Positions 1 through 11,161 of a DNA stretch of 64,000 bases are shown one piece after another (within the stretch, counting starts at the first letter, position 1; every line of letters begins with the position of its first letter). The notes under the pieces are model-generated. The model had not been told where the DNA came from. It saw only the letters and a program-made list of their open reading frames with translations, and did no database searches. The position numbers were made by a program, and so were the translations under genes. Origin of the DNA: Chionoecetes opilio (lineage: Eukaryota > Arthropoda > Malacostraca > Decapoda > Majidae); the NCBI GenBank assembly GCA_016584305.1, contig JACEEZ010013506.1:154501-218500 (forward strand). The letters are read 5' to 3'.

Positions 1-95
1 CACAAAAAGAAAGCCTTTTAGAGAACCTATCGCAGGGCACGAATACGAACATTTCATCAGTCTGATTCAGCTCCAACACGCGTAGGAAGGTCTCT

Positions 96-540
96 GTGTG
101 TAACCCACGGGCCACCACACACCCACCACCACCCAGGCACCCACCCGCCCACCACCACCCACCCACCCACCACCCGCCCACCACACACCCACCCATCACA
201 CGCCCATCACCCATCCGCCCACCACACACACACACACCACACGCCCATCACCCATCCGCCCACCACACACCCACCACACACCCACCCACCACACATCCGC
301 CCACCACACACCCACCCACCACACGCCCATCACCCATCCGCCCACCACACACCCACCCACCACACGCCCATCATACATCCGCCCACCACACACCCACCCA
401 CCACACGCCCATCACACATCAGCCCACCACACACCCACCCACCACCCATCCGCCACACGCCCATCATACATCCGCCCACCACACACCCACCCACCACACG
501 TCCATCACACACCCGCCCACCACACACCCGCCCATGGATG
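96..540. repeat. CCCACCA/CACACACCCACC minisatellite
   Basis: About 440 bp of degenerate tandem repeats built from CCCACCCACCACACGCCCAT-like units with embedded short CA runs. Translation in any frame gives only His/Pro/Thr or Val/Gly/Trp repeats, so the long open frames here are compositional. The array stops sharply near 535, where non-repetitive sequence begins. Confidence 0.9.
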
Positions 541-1020
541 TTAAACGGGGGAGATTCACTGGAGGATGAATCACAACCAGCATTCATCTAGGTTTAGGCA
601 AAGAATAATTCGTGAAACGTAGATGTAGGTACACGTAGCCTACATACGTACAGGTCCATGATAGCATTAAACATCCTCGACGCACATCGTGAAATGGCTG
701 TGTAGCAAATAGATATTCAAATAACAGTTTCATAGCGCCCTAAACATTTCAGTTTAATATCAAGTCCATCTATAGAGTTAGAAAACAATGCTAGGCCATT
801 CTAAGAGCTCAAAACAATTAGATATCGATGTGTAATACAGACAATCACGCTACTACTCTTTGCTGTGCCTTCAATAATGTCAACCTTAACGATATTCCTT
901 GAGCCTCTGTAAGAGGTAATGAAGTGTACGACACTTTTACTCTCGGCAACATCAAGAAAGAGCTTTGGCAGCGCTACAATCGTATTTTGTGATGGCAAGC
1001 AAGGGCGGAGCTTAAATAAG
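541..1020. other. No gene seen
   Basis: Ordinary AT-rich intergenic sequence. I see no conserved coding motif, RNA gene or clear transposon end on either strand. Confidence 0.5.
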
Positions 1021-1665
1021 TATAATTTTACTCCGGAAGGACACTACAAAATACGCCTATAGCATCACTACTGATTTTTATATGCCACTGAAGATGTTAC
1101 ACAGTAGTTTATATCATGACTGTATAATCTACCGTTTCAGCGTTTTTATGCTTTGTATCTGCAAATATAACTGTTGCGCATTTTGTTTCTCAAGTTTTTC
1201 TTCGCGCGATGACAGACAGTAAACAATAGCTTTTCGGGCGACAGGACGCAGACTTGCCAGATCTTTCAAACTGGAATAGAATTTATTTTCACGTTGGCAG
1301 AGGAATTTTTATATATCCAAGCATCTTCCGCAGCTAATATATATAGAAACTTGTTTTACTTTACCTCTAATTTCCCTGAATTCCCCAGAGTGGCGACTCA
1401 GCTGTTGGGTTAAAATACTAGATGGCGACTTTACTGTAGTAGGTATAGTGAGGTCGCCACTCGGTTTTATTTTTGTAATTTGTTCATTTATAGCCCTAAT
1501 ATGACACAGAATAAGACACAAAATGACACAGACTTTCCAGATAGACCCTTCTAACTTTCCTGAAATCATGGATGTAGAAATGTAAGTATTAACGCCACCA
1601 CACGTCTGTAAATAACAAAGAAACGTAGAACTGGCGACTTCACTGTTATCTACGGTAGGGTAATC
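1021..1665. repeat. Copy of the GTAGATAAC/GTCGCC dispersed repeat
   Basis: The segment at 1045-1155 matches, in reverse orientation, 42710-42830 and parts of 5700-5830 and 8925-9010 (phrases such as ATCATGACTGTATAATCTACC and CACTGAAGATG). The segment at 1430-1660 carries the conserved block CCTTCTAACTTTCCTGAAAT followed by GGCGACTTCACTGTTATCTACGGTA. The same block occurs near 28200, 28390, 42110 and 42440. This looks like a non-autonomous DNA repeat; its superfamily is not determined. Confidence 0.65.
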
Positions 1666-1786
1666 AGGTGTTTGTCAGTTTTTTAAAATTCAAATTCAAA
1701 GGATTCATTGACGTAAAATCAGTGTTTAATTTTCATTTTTTATACTCACGAAACTTTATTTATGTAAGGCTAGCGGAAATCTACTG

Positions 1787-3030
1787 GTGTCACCCTTCAT
1801 AGATCCCCGTTTTCGGTCTCTGCTCTGGGCGGGTTTAGTGTTGCCAGATGACGAAAATTTTCACCAGATGACGAAAATTGCTGAAATTTCTAAGACAAAT
1901 TCAGTTGCCAGTTTTATTATTGCAAATGACCCAATCGAAAAGTCTGCACGGAAAATTGAACTTCAGGTGTGTGCTTTTCTATCAGAACATCACTTGCCCA
2001 TTTCCTTATGTGAACCCTTACTAGACCTCCTAAAAGCCATGTTTCCTGATGCGATGTCTTTAAAAAACAGTAAAACTAGGGAAGCAAAGAGCCTCAAACA
2101 TAATAAGACAAGTGTTTGGAAAGCATTTTCGATCGGCACTGAACTCTTTGGAATCTTACGTGCAAGACTTTTTTCTGTAATTATAGATGAGACAACAGAC
2201 AGGAGTACAACTAAACAATTGTGCGTATTAGCACAATATTTTGAGAAAGATAAACTTGAAAACTCTTTCGTAGATTTGATAGAGGTTAATGATAGCTCAG
2301 CTGTAGGACTGTTCAATGCCATGAAGGAATGTTTCACATCAAAAAACATTCCTGTTAATAATATTATTGAGTTTTGTTTTGACACTACAAATGTGATGAT
2401 AGGAGCCAACCATTCAGTAGCTACATTGTTAAAAGAATATTTGCCTCAAGTCATAATTGTCAAATGTTCATGCCACATGATTCATCTATGTGCATCAAAT
2501 GCTTGCCTCAAACTCCCAAAATATGTTGAAGATTTATGCCGTAACATTTTTGCACACTTAATTTAGTCTTAGCTCCAAGAGGCAACATGCATTCAAAGAG
2601 TTTCAAAAATTTGTTGATATTGAACCTCATCAAATCCTGGCTCCAGGCCAAACCAGGTGGTTGCCTGTACAGGCATGTGTGAAAAGATTGCTAGGTAGAA
2701 CAGTGGGATGCATTGGAGCTTTATTTCACAGAATTAACATTTAGTGACCCAACACATGTAAATGATATGATTGTTACTGCCTTGAAAAACAAGCTTACCC
2801 AAGCCTACCTCGAATTTCTGGATTACAACTTGGGTAAGTTCAATAGTTATAATACGTTCTTCGTCTGAGGCTCCAATTTTTTTCACACTGAAAACTGAGA
2901 CATGCAAACTCATTCGAAGCTTGTGTTCTGACTTCATGGATGTGAGCTTTGTTAAGAATGCTGATATTTCATTACTTAGTCCTGGTCAACATATTTTTTC
3001 AAGTGTCTTAATTCCTGTTGAGAATGTATA
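1787..3030 (+). pseudogene. hAT-type (DUF4371-like) transposase pseudogene
   Basis: An open frame at 1787-2566 (259 residues) resembles the catalytic core of hAT-derived transposases with a DUF4371-like domain. It has an acidic SVIIDETTDRST segment (about residues 126-137) followed by KQLCVLAQYF, then a CSCHMIHLCASNA block typical of the later core. It stops at 2564-2566. Related coding sense continues in shifted frames: GQTRWLPVQACVKRLL near 2645-2695, a segment with DALELYF and a dimerisation-like tail with YLEFLDYNLGKFN near 2800-2840, ending near 3028. So the copy is frameshifted and probably 5'-truncated. The ATG at 1787 is only the first in frame and may not be the original start. The assignment rests on motifs. 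Confidence 0.75.
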
Positions 3031-3150
3031 TCCAGGGCCGGATTTAGGAGTGGGCATAGTGGGCAGCTGCCCAGGGGCCCCCACAATCAGGGGGCCCCCA
3101 CAAAATGGGGCAATCTGCCAAACTGGGGCCTGGGGTCTCCACATATTATA
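3028..3150 (+). mobile_element. hAT-like terminus (CAGGGCCGG end)
   Basis: The transposase remnant ends at CAGGGCCGGATTTAGGAGTG followed by a short self-complementary GGGCAGCTGCCC and repeated GGGGGCCCCCAC blocks. This start and GC-rich hairpin are typical of hAT-type ends. No matching opposite terminus was found, so the extent is uncertain. Confidence 0.4.
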
Positions 3151-3378
3151 ATTTTTGTTCTTATTTATTTATTTACTTAATACTTCCTTGTATATTTTTG
3201 TAATAGATATTTTTTAATCAAGAAGGCTTAATTTATAATCAAATTAATAATTTATCTTTTATCCAACTGCCTATAGCAGTAGTGTTGCTTGATTGCCCAT
3301 GGCCACATTTCTAGGTTTAGAATGGTCTCCCTCTAACAGATATTAGAGAAAACGGGCACACGCAGCTGATTAAGGGGT
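3151..3378. other. No gene seen
   Basis: AT-rich sequence without coding or transposon signatures that I recognise. Confidence 0.5.
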
Positions 3379-3382
3379 TTAA

Positions 3383-4080
3383 AGGCTGATTCACACTGGC
3401 GTTTTTTCGTCATTTTTATCTGACGAGAAGGGGTCTGGGTCTGGGGCTGGTGTCATGATCGCAATAAGTTTTCAAAAAAAATCACACACCGATCGCTCGG
3501 TCTTTATCTACCGACTTGACGAGAATTTCGCGCGCCAAATTCAAATAAACGCAGAAGCCAGCACCACCCTCTCCCAAATTACCCCAATTATTGGTATAAT
3601 TTCGGTATTGGGCACTAAAAACTAACAAATTTAACTTACATCATCGTGCAGATCTTTTCATCCTTAATTGAATCCAAATTTTCCATGCCAATGGCGATAC
3701 ATATAATACCGAAAATTTTCGCCTGCTGGCTATCCATGGACGAGTCCAGACGCGTGATGGCTCCTCATCATCCAACGCTAGGGCTAGTGCAGCAGCAATG
3801 AGAGTACATCGGATACGGGTGCGACGATTCATGGTTGAAGAATGTACACTAGGGCTACTTGTTGATGGCGGGGAAGCGGGAACAACAACAAGCTCAAGCA
3901 CGAGCTTGACAGACGACCTATAAAGTGATACTAAAAGCAGAAAAGGTCACAAGAAGAAGAAGAAGAAGATTTGTCTCCCGAAACGAATTGCGTGTGTGAA
4001 CGTAATCTTCGCACTAGCCCGCAAGAGACCGACTTCTCGTCAGATAAAAATGCCGAAAAAACGCCAGTGTGAATCAGCCT
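3383..4080. mobile_element. TTAA-flanked inverted-repeat MITE (698 bp)
   Basis: Both ends read inward as AGGCTGATTCACACTGGCG, and the match extends about 48 bp through CATTTTTATCTGACGAGAAG with one mismatch. TTAA flanks both sides (3379-3382 and 4081-4084). TTAA duplication is the hallmark of piggyBac-type transposition. No transposase is encoded, so this is a non-autonomous element. Confidence 0.85.
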
Positions 4081-4084
4081 TTAA

Positions 4085-5155
4085 GGAGCGACCCGTGGCT
4101 GATTTTGAGGTAAGTTTTATAGTATTTTTTTCATTTTCGATGTAATATTTCGCTACCAATTAATGATTTCTGGTGTCCATGAATATACAAAGAGTGTGCT
4201 AGTAAGGCACAGAATACTGAGATATGTCTATATATGATAAAATGAAGTAATGAAAGTGAACTCCTATGTCACAGAATGACGTAAGTGTTTGTTTACATAA
4301 AAGTGGCGTTGTATCATCGTATGGATGATCACTACAGTGGGATTTTAACACATTAACTGCCTATTGGGCCACCGGTGTACCGAGCAGATCTTTCCTTCTT
4401 TGCGAATTGGTACATCCGTGGCCCGAATAACCCTTATTAAAAACTTGCAAACATGAGTACATAGACAATTGTTATGTACATTTGTATTTGTTATGGCTAT
4501 AAATGTTTTGCAACGATATCAGGTAATAAAAAATACTCATAATTGTGTAAATTAGTTCATTATGATTAGCCCAAAAATCCTTTTTCCTTGTTCATCAATT
4601 TTTTTTTTATTATGTTTTCATATGATAATGTGATCCTATAAGCATTATAATCAATCTGAAAATAAAGCAGTTATCAAATAGAACATGCGAATGCATTCTT
4701 TGCATATAAAGCAAAAATTAAACATTGAAATTAGATGCATTGATAAGATAATATTATGTATAACAATACATGCTTCCAAAATGCATATAAAACTTTGTAA
4801 CACAAAGCTTGTAAGGTGTATTCATCTTACAAGCAAATTACAATCATTACATAATGCAGCAGTAATTAACTGTAGAAGAAAATAACATAAAACTCACGAA
4901 ATTTGTTCCGTAAACAAAAATTAAAAAAAAGCTAAATTGAATTATCCGAATGTGTAATCGTTTCCCAATTTCCCATGCATTTTCCTTAGTATGAGGCATA
5001 TTTTTCATTGAAACATGAAAGGCAGATCGAGATGTGGCTGACCATCACATGCACTGCAGAAGAACTCTTCTAGCCTTGTTTGAGGCCACCATGTATCCTT
5101 CTCCTAGTGATATCTTTTCGTAACATCCTCTGCATCTTTTCCTTGTGCTTCCTTG
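4085..5155. other. AT-rich intergenic sequence
   Basis: About 1 kb of AT-rich sequence. I see no supported gene; the short open frame near 4685 has no recognisable domain. Confidence 0.5.
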
Positions 5156-5295
5156 ACAGTTACCTTGTGCACTGTCCTGTAGCCGTTAGTCCTGTAGAAA
5201 TGGGTCAAAACAGCTAAAATAACGGACTGTTTTGCTCGCCGTTCGGTTTCTGGGTCCAAACCAAACTGCTGATTACAAAGTCACTGCAAGCCACT

Positions 5296-5697
5296 TGCTC
5301 TCTCCCTTCCTCTCTCTTTATTCTCTCTCTCTCCCTTCCTCTCTCTTTATTCTCTCTCTCTCTCCCTTCCTCTCTCTTTATTCTCTCTCCCTTCCTCTCT
5401 TTATTCTCTCTCCCTTCCTCTCTCTTTATTCTCTCTCTCCCTTCCTCCCTCTTTATTCTCTCTCTCCCCCTTCCTCTCTTTATTCTCTCTCCCTTCCTCT
5501 CTCTTTATTCTCTCTCCCTCTCTTTATTCTCTCTCCCTTCCTCTCTTTACTCTCTCTCTCTCCCTTCCTCTCTTTATTCTCTCTCTCTTCCCTCCCTTCC
5601 TCTCTTTATTCTCTCTCTCCCTTCCTCTCTTCATTCTCTCTCTCCCTTCCCTTCTCTCTCCCTTCCCTCTCTACTCTCTCTCTCTCATTCCTTCTGT
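5296..5697. repeat. CTCTCCCTTCCTCTCTTTATT minisatellite, left arm
   Basis: Tandem units of 20-28 bp made of CTCTCTC, CCTTCCTCTC and TTTATT. The mirrored GAGA/AATAAAGAG array lies in the right arm at about 9042-9466. Translation gives only Ser/Leu/Pro repeats. Confidence 0.9.
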
Positions 5698-6060
5698 ATT
5701 GACATATACTTGCAGCTACAAAGCATAAAACAACGCTGAAACAGGGTAGATTATACAGTCATGATATAAACTACTGTGTATCATCTTCAGTGGCACAGAC
5801 ACAGCAGTAGTAATGCTATAATTCGTAATATATGGCGCCTGGCGACATTAGTGCAGGTGGCGACTTTACTGTTATCTACGGTAGTGATTTGCAACAAAAA
5901 TGGCAAAAAAAAAAACCACGGAACTCTACCTCTAACTCATTACCAACGTTCAAGTTACATACATTCAGAGATACGTACAAACCTGTGAGTAATTATAACT
6001 ATGCAGTGGTTTTCATGTATATTTCATCCCTCCAACATGTCTCAGAAGAATTAGAGTGTA

Positions 6061-6102
6061 GCCAGTCAGTCAGTCAGTCAGTCAGCCAGTCAGTCAGTCA
6101 GT
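6061..6102. repeat. (CAGT)n tetranucleotide tract
   Basis: About ten CAGT units with one CAGC variant. The complementary (GACT)n tract is at 8630-8670 in the other arm. Confidence 0.85.
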
Positions 6103-6129
6103 GGTGATGGTAATAGTAAGAACCATTGA

Positions 6130-6372
6130 CACTACGTATAGACCATTTAAGCTGATACAATATAGGCACTGTTGAGTAATATTGGGGTATAAGCTGTATA
6201 GACCATTTAAGCTGATACAATATAGGCACTGTTGAGTAGCTATAAGCTGTATAGACCATTTAAGCTGATACAATATAGCCACTGTTGAGTAATATTGGGC
6301 TATAAGCTGTATAGACCATTTAAGCTGATACAATATAGGCACTGTTGAGTAATATTGGGCTATAAGCTGTAG
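6130..6372. repeat. 60-bp tandem repeats, left arm (four copies)
   Basis: Four units of about 60 bp, each with TAGACCATTTAAGCTGATAC and an ACTGTTGAGTAATATTGGG tail. One unit is shortened at the tail near 6235. The units are contiguous, with no spacer, so this is not a CRISPR-like array. Confidence 0.9.
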
Positions 6373-6441
6373 TGTACTTTTGTTCTTTTGACAGTGGTGT
6401 GTGTGCAGTGTTCAGTATTGACAAGAGTAATGCTGGACTAA

Positions 6442-7449
6442 CTTAAGAATTATGAATGTTTAGAGTGTGGGAAAAGATTTACTCTAAAGTCTAACCTTAC
6501 CACACACACCCTGACACACAGTGGTGTTAAGAATTATAAATGTTTAGAATGTGGGAAAAGATTTACTACAATAGGTTCCCTCACCACACACACCCTGACA
6601 CACAGTGGTGTTAAGAATTATGAATGTTTAGAGTGTGGGAAAAGATTTACTACAATGGGTTCCCTCACCACACACACCCTGACACACAGTGGTGTTAAGA
6701 ATTATGAATGCCTAGAGTGTGGGAAAAGATTTACTAGAAAGAGTGACCTCACCAGACACACCCTGACACACAGTGGTGTTAAGAATCATGAATGCCTAGA
6801 GTGTGGGAAAAGATTTACTACAAAGGGTGAACTCACCAGACACACCCTGACACACAGTGGTGTTAAGAATTATGAATGTTTAGAGTGTGGGAAAAGATTT
6901 ATTACAATGGGTTCCCTCACCACACACACCCTGACACACAGTGGTGTTAAGAATTATGAATGTTTAGAGTGTGGGAAAAGATTTGCTACAAAGGGTGAAC
7001 TCACCACACACACCCTGACACACAGTGGTGTTAAGAATCATGAATGCCTAGAGTGTGGGAAAAGGTTTTATACCGGTTCTGAACTCACCAAACACACCCT
7101 GAAACACAGTGGTGTTAAGAATCATGAATGCCTAGAGTGTGGGAAAAGATTTACTACAAAGGGTGAACTCACCAGACACACCCGGACACACAGTGGTGTT
7201 AAGAATCATGAATGCCTAGAGTGTGGGAAAAGATTTACTACAAAGACTGAACTCACCAGACACACCCTGACACACAGTGGTGTTAAGAATCATGAATGCC
7301 TAGAGTGTGGGAAAAGGTTTTATACCACTAATGAACTCAACCAACACACCTTTAGACGCACTGGCTTGCGGGAGTTCAAGTGTGATATTTGTAGCAAGTG
7401 TTTGAAGACAAAGCCTGAGATTGCCAGGCACGTGAAGATCCACTTTTGA
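6442..7449 (+). CDS. C2H2 zinc-finger array, 12 fingers (partial gene)
   Basis: An open frame of 335 codons encodes 12 consecutive C2H2 fingers of the form C-X2-C-X12-H-X3-H, on an 84-bp period. Fingers 1-11 share the frame (Y/H)ECLECGKRF and vary mainly around the helix, e.g. TTMGSLTTH, TRKSDLTRH, TTKGELTRH, YTGSELTKH. Finger 12 diverges (CDICSKCLKTKPEIARH) and the frame ends with TGA at 7447-7449. The interfinger linker is SGVKN rather than the usual TGEKP. The frame opens right after an in-frame TAA (6439-6441), where the left inverted-repeat arm ends; the first ATG within it is 6655. The array is therefore a terminal coding exon or one truncated at its 5' side. A product would be a nuclear DNA-binding protein; the target is unknown. 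A possible AATAAA lies at 7629-7634. Confidence 0.7.
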   Translation, partial: LKNYECLECGKRFTLKSNLTTHTLTHSGVKNYKCLECGKRFTTIGSLTTHTLTHSGVKNYECLECGKRFTTMGSLTTHTLTHSGVKNYECLECGKRFTRKSDLTRHTLTHSGVKNHECLECGKRFTTKGELTRHTLTHSGVKNYECLECGKRFITMGSLTTHTLTHSGVKNYECLECGKRFATKGELTTHTLTHSGVKNHECLECGKRFYTGSELTKHTLKHSGVKNHECLECGKRFTTKGELTRHTRTHSGVKNHECLECGKRFTTKTELTRHTLTHSGVKNHECLECGKRFYTTNELNQHTFRRTGLREFKCDICSKCLKTKPEIARHVKIHF

Positions 7450-7628
7450 GGTGGTGTGTTGTGTGGACAAGTGTGGTTGTACCCGTGCCTGTGGGAGTGT
7501 GTCCTGTGTGGCAATGGGTGGTGGTGGTGGGCAGTGTGTTACATGTGTGGTGGCAGCCGTGCCCTTGTGTTCTGTGAGGGAGTAATGGCCCCAGCAGTTG
7601 TTGGGTTGGCAGTGCAGGTGTGACTTTC

Positions 7629-7634
7629 AATAAA
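7629..7634 (+). terminator. Putative polyadenylation signal of the zinc-finger gene
   Basis: AATAAA 180 bp downstream of the zinc-finger stop codon. The position is plausible but there is no transcript evidence. Confidence 0.4.
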
Positions 7635-7639
7635 TGTAT

Positions 7640-8205
7640 CCAGGGTTTTAAAGGTTTCTCTGCTGATTGCCTTAAAAAACAGTCTTTCCACGCATAAGTT
7701 ACAGTCCTATTTTCTGCAGGTCACATATACAGTATGTATATCGCATAAACCTTACTCTGTCTCTTCATCATTGGACAGCCGCAGGAAAAGTGATGACAAC
7801 TGCATTAAAAGACAAGTCCAAATTGTCTACAAATATACAAGACAGTGCGACAAAGTTAGAAAAAAACGAGGCTATAAATATTTACACCTGTGTCTATTTC
7901 ATGCAGGTTTTTGCATAGAATGATCAAAGTATCCTGGAAAGATGAAGCATGGTATACTAGTGTGAACATTCCCCTAAATATGAAGGCATTAATACAATAA
8001 GGCAGAAATTTGCCTAAAAAGGGGGTAGCTAGTGTCATTATGGCAATGGGTGAAAAGTAACTCAAACACGATGGAAATAGTTATAGATAAAGCACCATGA
8101 GTAGAATTAATAACAGTTGGCGTTGTTACACCTGAAAAAAAGTAATCATTGAGGCAAATAAAGGAGCTCCCATACTTACGTACGTTCGTGGGGTTTGTAC
8201 TGAAC
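7640..8205. other. Loop sequence of the inverted repeat without a gene
   Basis: About 560 bp between the zinc-finger 3' end and the right arm. I see no coding signal or repeat relation. Confidence 0.45.
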
Positions 8206-8289
8206 TTGCAATGTACAAAAGTTAGTCCAGCATTACTCTTGTCAATACTGAACACTGCACACACACCACTGTCAAAAGAACAAAAGTAC

Positions 8290-8595
8290 ACTACAGCTTA
8301 TAGCCCAATATTACTCAACAGTGCCTATATTGTATCAGCTTAAATGGTCTATACAGCTTATAGCCCAATATTACTCAACAGTGGCTATATTGTATCAGCT
8401 TAAATGGTCTATACAGCTTATAGCCCAATATTACTCAACAGTGGCTATATTGTATCAGCTTAAATGGTCTATACAGCTTATAGCCCAATATTACTCAACA
8501 GTGGCTATATTGTATCAGCTTAAATGGTCTATACAGCTTATACCCCAATATTACTCAACAGTGCCTATATTGTATCAGCTTAAATGGTCTATACG
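8290..8595. repeat. 60-bp tandem repeats, right arm (five copies)
   Basis: Five units complementary to those at 6130-6372, each with GTATCAGCTTAAATGGTCTA and CCCAATATTACTCAACAGTG. The right arm has one more unit than the left and no shortened unit. Confidence 0.9.
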
Positions 8596-9041
8596 TAGTG
8601 TCAATGGTTCTTACTATTACCATCACCACTGACTGACTGACTGGCTGACTGACTGACTGACTGACTGGCTACACTCTAATGCTTCTGAGACATGTTGGAG
8701 GGATGAAATATACATGAAAACCACTGCATAGTTATAATTACTCACAGGTTTGTACGTATCTCTGAATGTATGTAACTTGAACGTTGGTAATGAGTTAGAG
8801 GTAGAGTTCCGTGTTTTTTTTTTTTTGCCATTTATGTTGCAAATCACTACCGTAGATAACAGTAAAGTCGCCACCTGCACTAATGTCGCCAGGCGCCATA
8901 TATTACGAATTATAGCATTACTACTGCTGTGTCTGTGCCACTGAAGATGATACACAGTAGTTTATATCATGACTGTATAATCTACCCTGTTTCAGCGTTG
9001 TTTTATGCTTTGTAGCTGCAAGTATATGTCAATACAGAAGG

Positions 9042-9466
9042 AATGAGAGAGAGAGAGTAGAGAGGGAAGGGAGAGAGAAGGGAAGGGAGAGAGAGAATGA
9101 AGAGAGGAAGGGAGAGAGAGAATAAAGAGAGGAAGGGAGGGAAGAGAGAGAGAATAAAGAGAGGAAGGGAGAGAGAGAGCGAGTAAAGAGAGGAAGGGAA
9201 AGAGAATAAAGAGAGAGGGAGAGAGAATAAAGAGAGAGGAAGGGAGAGAGAATAAAGAGAGGAAGGGGGAGAGAGAGAATAAAGAGGGAGGAAGGGAGAG
9301 AGAGAATAAAGAGAGAGGAAGGGAGAGAGAATAAAGAGAGGAAGGGAGAGAGAATAAAGAGAGGAAGGGAGAGAGAATAAAGAGAGAGGAAGGGAGAGAG
9401 AGAGAGAGAGAGAGATAAAGAGAGAGGAAGGGAGAGAGAGAGAATAAAGAGAGAGGAAGGGAGAGA
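9042..9466. repeat. GAGA/AATAAAGAGAGG minisatellite, right arm
   Basis: Reverse-complement counterpart of 5296-5697. It is longer than the left copy and includes a pure GA run near 9400. Confidence 0.9.
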
Positions 9467-9544
9467 GCAAGTGGCTGGCAGTGACTTTGTAATCAGCTGT
9501 TTGGTTTGGACCCAGAAACCGAACGGCGAGCAAAACAGTCCGTT

Positions 9545-10000
9545 ATTTTAGCTGTTTTGACCCATTTCTACAGGACTAACGGCTACAGGACAGTGCACAA
9601 GGTAACTGTAGACACTTAGGCAGCTACAGGTATACAGGCAACCTAATTTAATCCTTAAATAACTAAAATAAGGTAAAATAAGAAAAAATTTCCTAACATG
9701 GCGTATAGAATCTGGAAATATTTTGATACTTTTTGCCGAAACAGTCGTGTATTTTAGCTGTTTTGACCCATTTCCCGTGGATTGCCGGCTACAGGACAGT
9801 GCACAAGGTAACTGTAGACACTTATGCAGCTACAGGTATACAGGCAACCTAAATAAACCCTTAAATAACCCTAAAGTAAGAACATTTTTCCTAACATGGC
9901 GTATAGAATCGGGTAATATTTTGATACTTTTTGCCGAAACAGTCGTGTATTTTAGCAGTTTTGACCCATTTCCCGTGGATTGTCGGCTACAGGACAATGC
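9545..10000 (+). repeat. ~205-bp tandem repeat, two and a quarter units
   Basis: Units begin near 9545, 9751 and 9952 with TTTTAGCTGTTTTGACCCAT and run through GGCTACAGGACAGTGCACAA, CAGGTATACAGGCAACC, CCTAACATGGCGTATAGAAT and TTTTTGCCGAAACAGTCGTG. The third unit is cut off near 10000. The first unit overlaps the outer end of the large inverted repeat, so its terminal sequence is itself part of a tandem array. Confidence 0.85.
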
Positions 10001-10162
10001 ATGGAGTCTGTTAGACACACCACGCCTGGATCTTTAGTTAATAAATAATCTCCGTTCCAGGCTGCTTGGTATCATCACATCTGTGGTCGTGTACATCACT
10101 GCCATTCCGTTTGGTACAACATATTTCCTCACAACATTTTCCTTCAGTCTTTTTTCTTGATA

Positions 10163-10547
<385 letters not shown>

Positions 10548-10633
10548 TATATAATTTTCTCAGCCATTCATCTAATACTACCTTAAAAAACATGTTGCTT
10601 TCTCTTCCTCCGTTCTTTGTTCATTTTTGTGCC

Positions 10634-10876
10634 TTAGTTCCTCTTTCCTTTCCTTTGCTCTTCCTTGACGGCTTGTTTTGCATCCACCTCCCTGTCATCA
10701 TCCGTTGACCTCGGCCTAAAAGCTCTGGCCAGGATCTCCTGGGTTGCAGTCTGCCATTTCAATCTTAGTTTGATGGGTCTATCTCTTCCTTCTGCATAAG
10801 GTCCCAATCTTACTACTTCTTCCACTTCATCTTCAAGTCTTGTCTCTTCCTCCTCATCATTCAATTTCATCACCAC
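10634..10876 (-). pseudogene. LINE ORF1-like fragment
   Basis: An 80-codon minus-strand frame with VVRLGPYAEGRDRPIKLRLK followed by a basic and acidic tail resembles the conserved C-terminal part of ORF1 proteins of L2/CR1-type LINEs, where a similar R-L-G-x-Y-x-x-G-x-x-R-P-I-K-V motif occurs. No ORF2 lies next to it. The assignment is by motif and moderate. Confidence 0.45.
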
Positions 10877-11161
10877 GTCCTTTATTCACCTCCCCTTTCA
10901 GGAGGAGGAGGAGGGAGAGGAGGCCTTGCCAAGTGTGGTGTGAGTGAGGCAGGAAGCAGGGTGTGGGCCCCGCAGGCAGGAGCAGAGTGTCAGGGCAGCG
11001 CGTGGCTCTCTGTGTGCTGACTGTCACCACTGTTGCAGGTGCTGAGGTCACAGTCCAAGACCCGGCTCGCTGCGGCATCCCCGAGGGTTCCCGCAGGACC
11101 GGCCGTCGCGTGTGGTGGCCAGAGTGTTGCTGTGGTGGAGGCTGTGGGGCCGGGCAACAGC

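Larger units (their letters stand above)
5156..9609. mobile_element. Giant inverted repeat (foldback) enclosing a C2H2 array
   Basis: The left arm is 5156 to about 6443 and the right arm about 8208 to 9609, in reverse complement over roughly 1.3-1.4 kb. The outer ends read ACAGTTACCTTGTGCACTG inward. Both arms contain, in mirrored order: a CTTTATTCTCTC minisatellite, a module with CTACAAAGCATAAAACAACG, a GGCGACTTTACTGTTATCTA motif, a CAGT tandem tract and 60-bp tandem repeats. The loop holds a zinc-finger array (6442-7449) and about 750 bp of other sequence. No transposase was found. It is a foldback-type element or an inverted duplication; a clear target duplication could not be fixed. Confidence 0.85.

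Noticed and set aside
96..569. 157-residue His/Pro/Thr-rich open frame
   Set aside because: It is the translation of a CCCACCA minisatellite, and the other strand is equally open. No start context or domain.
4685..4885. 66-residue open frame
   Set aside because: AT-rich, short, and without a domain, conserved motif or repeat relation.
5232..5702. Ser/Leu-rich frames in both arms of the large inverted repeat (also 9003-9533)
   Set aside because: They follow the CT-rich minisatellite and vary with unit number. The two frames are mirror copies rather than two genes.
8290..8595. 60-bp repeats resembling a CRISPR array
   Set aside because: The units are contiguous and nearly identical, with no unique spacers, and the genome is eukaryotic.
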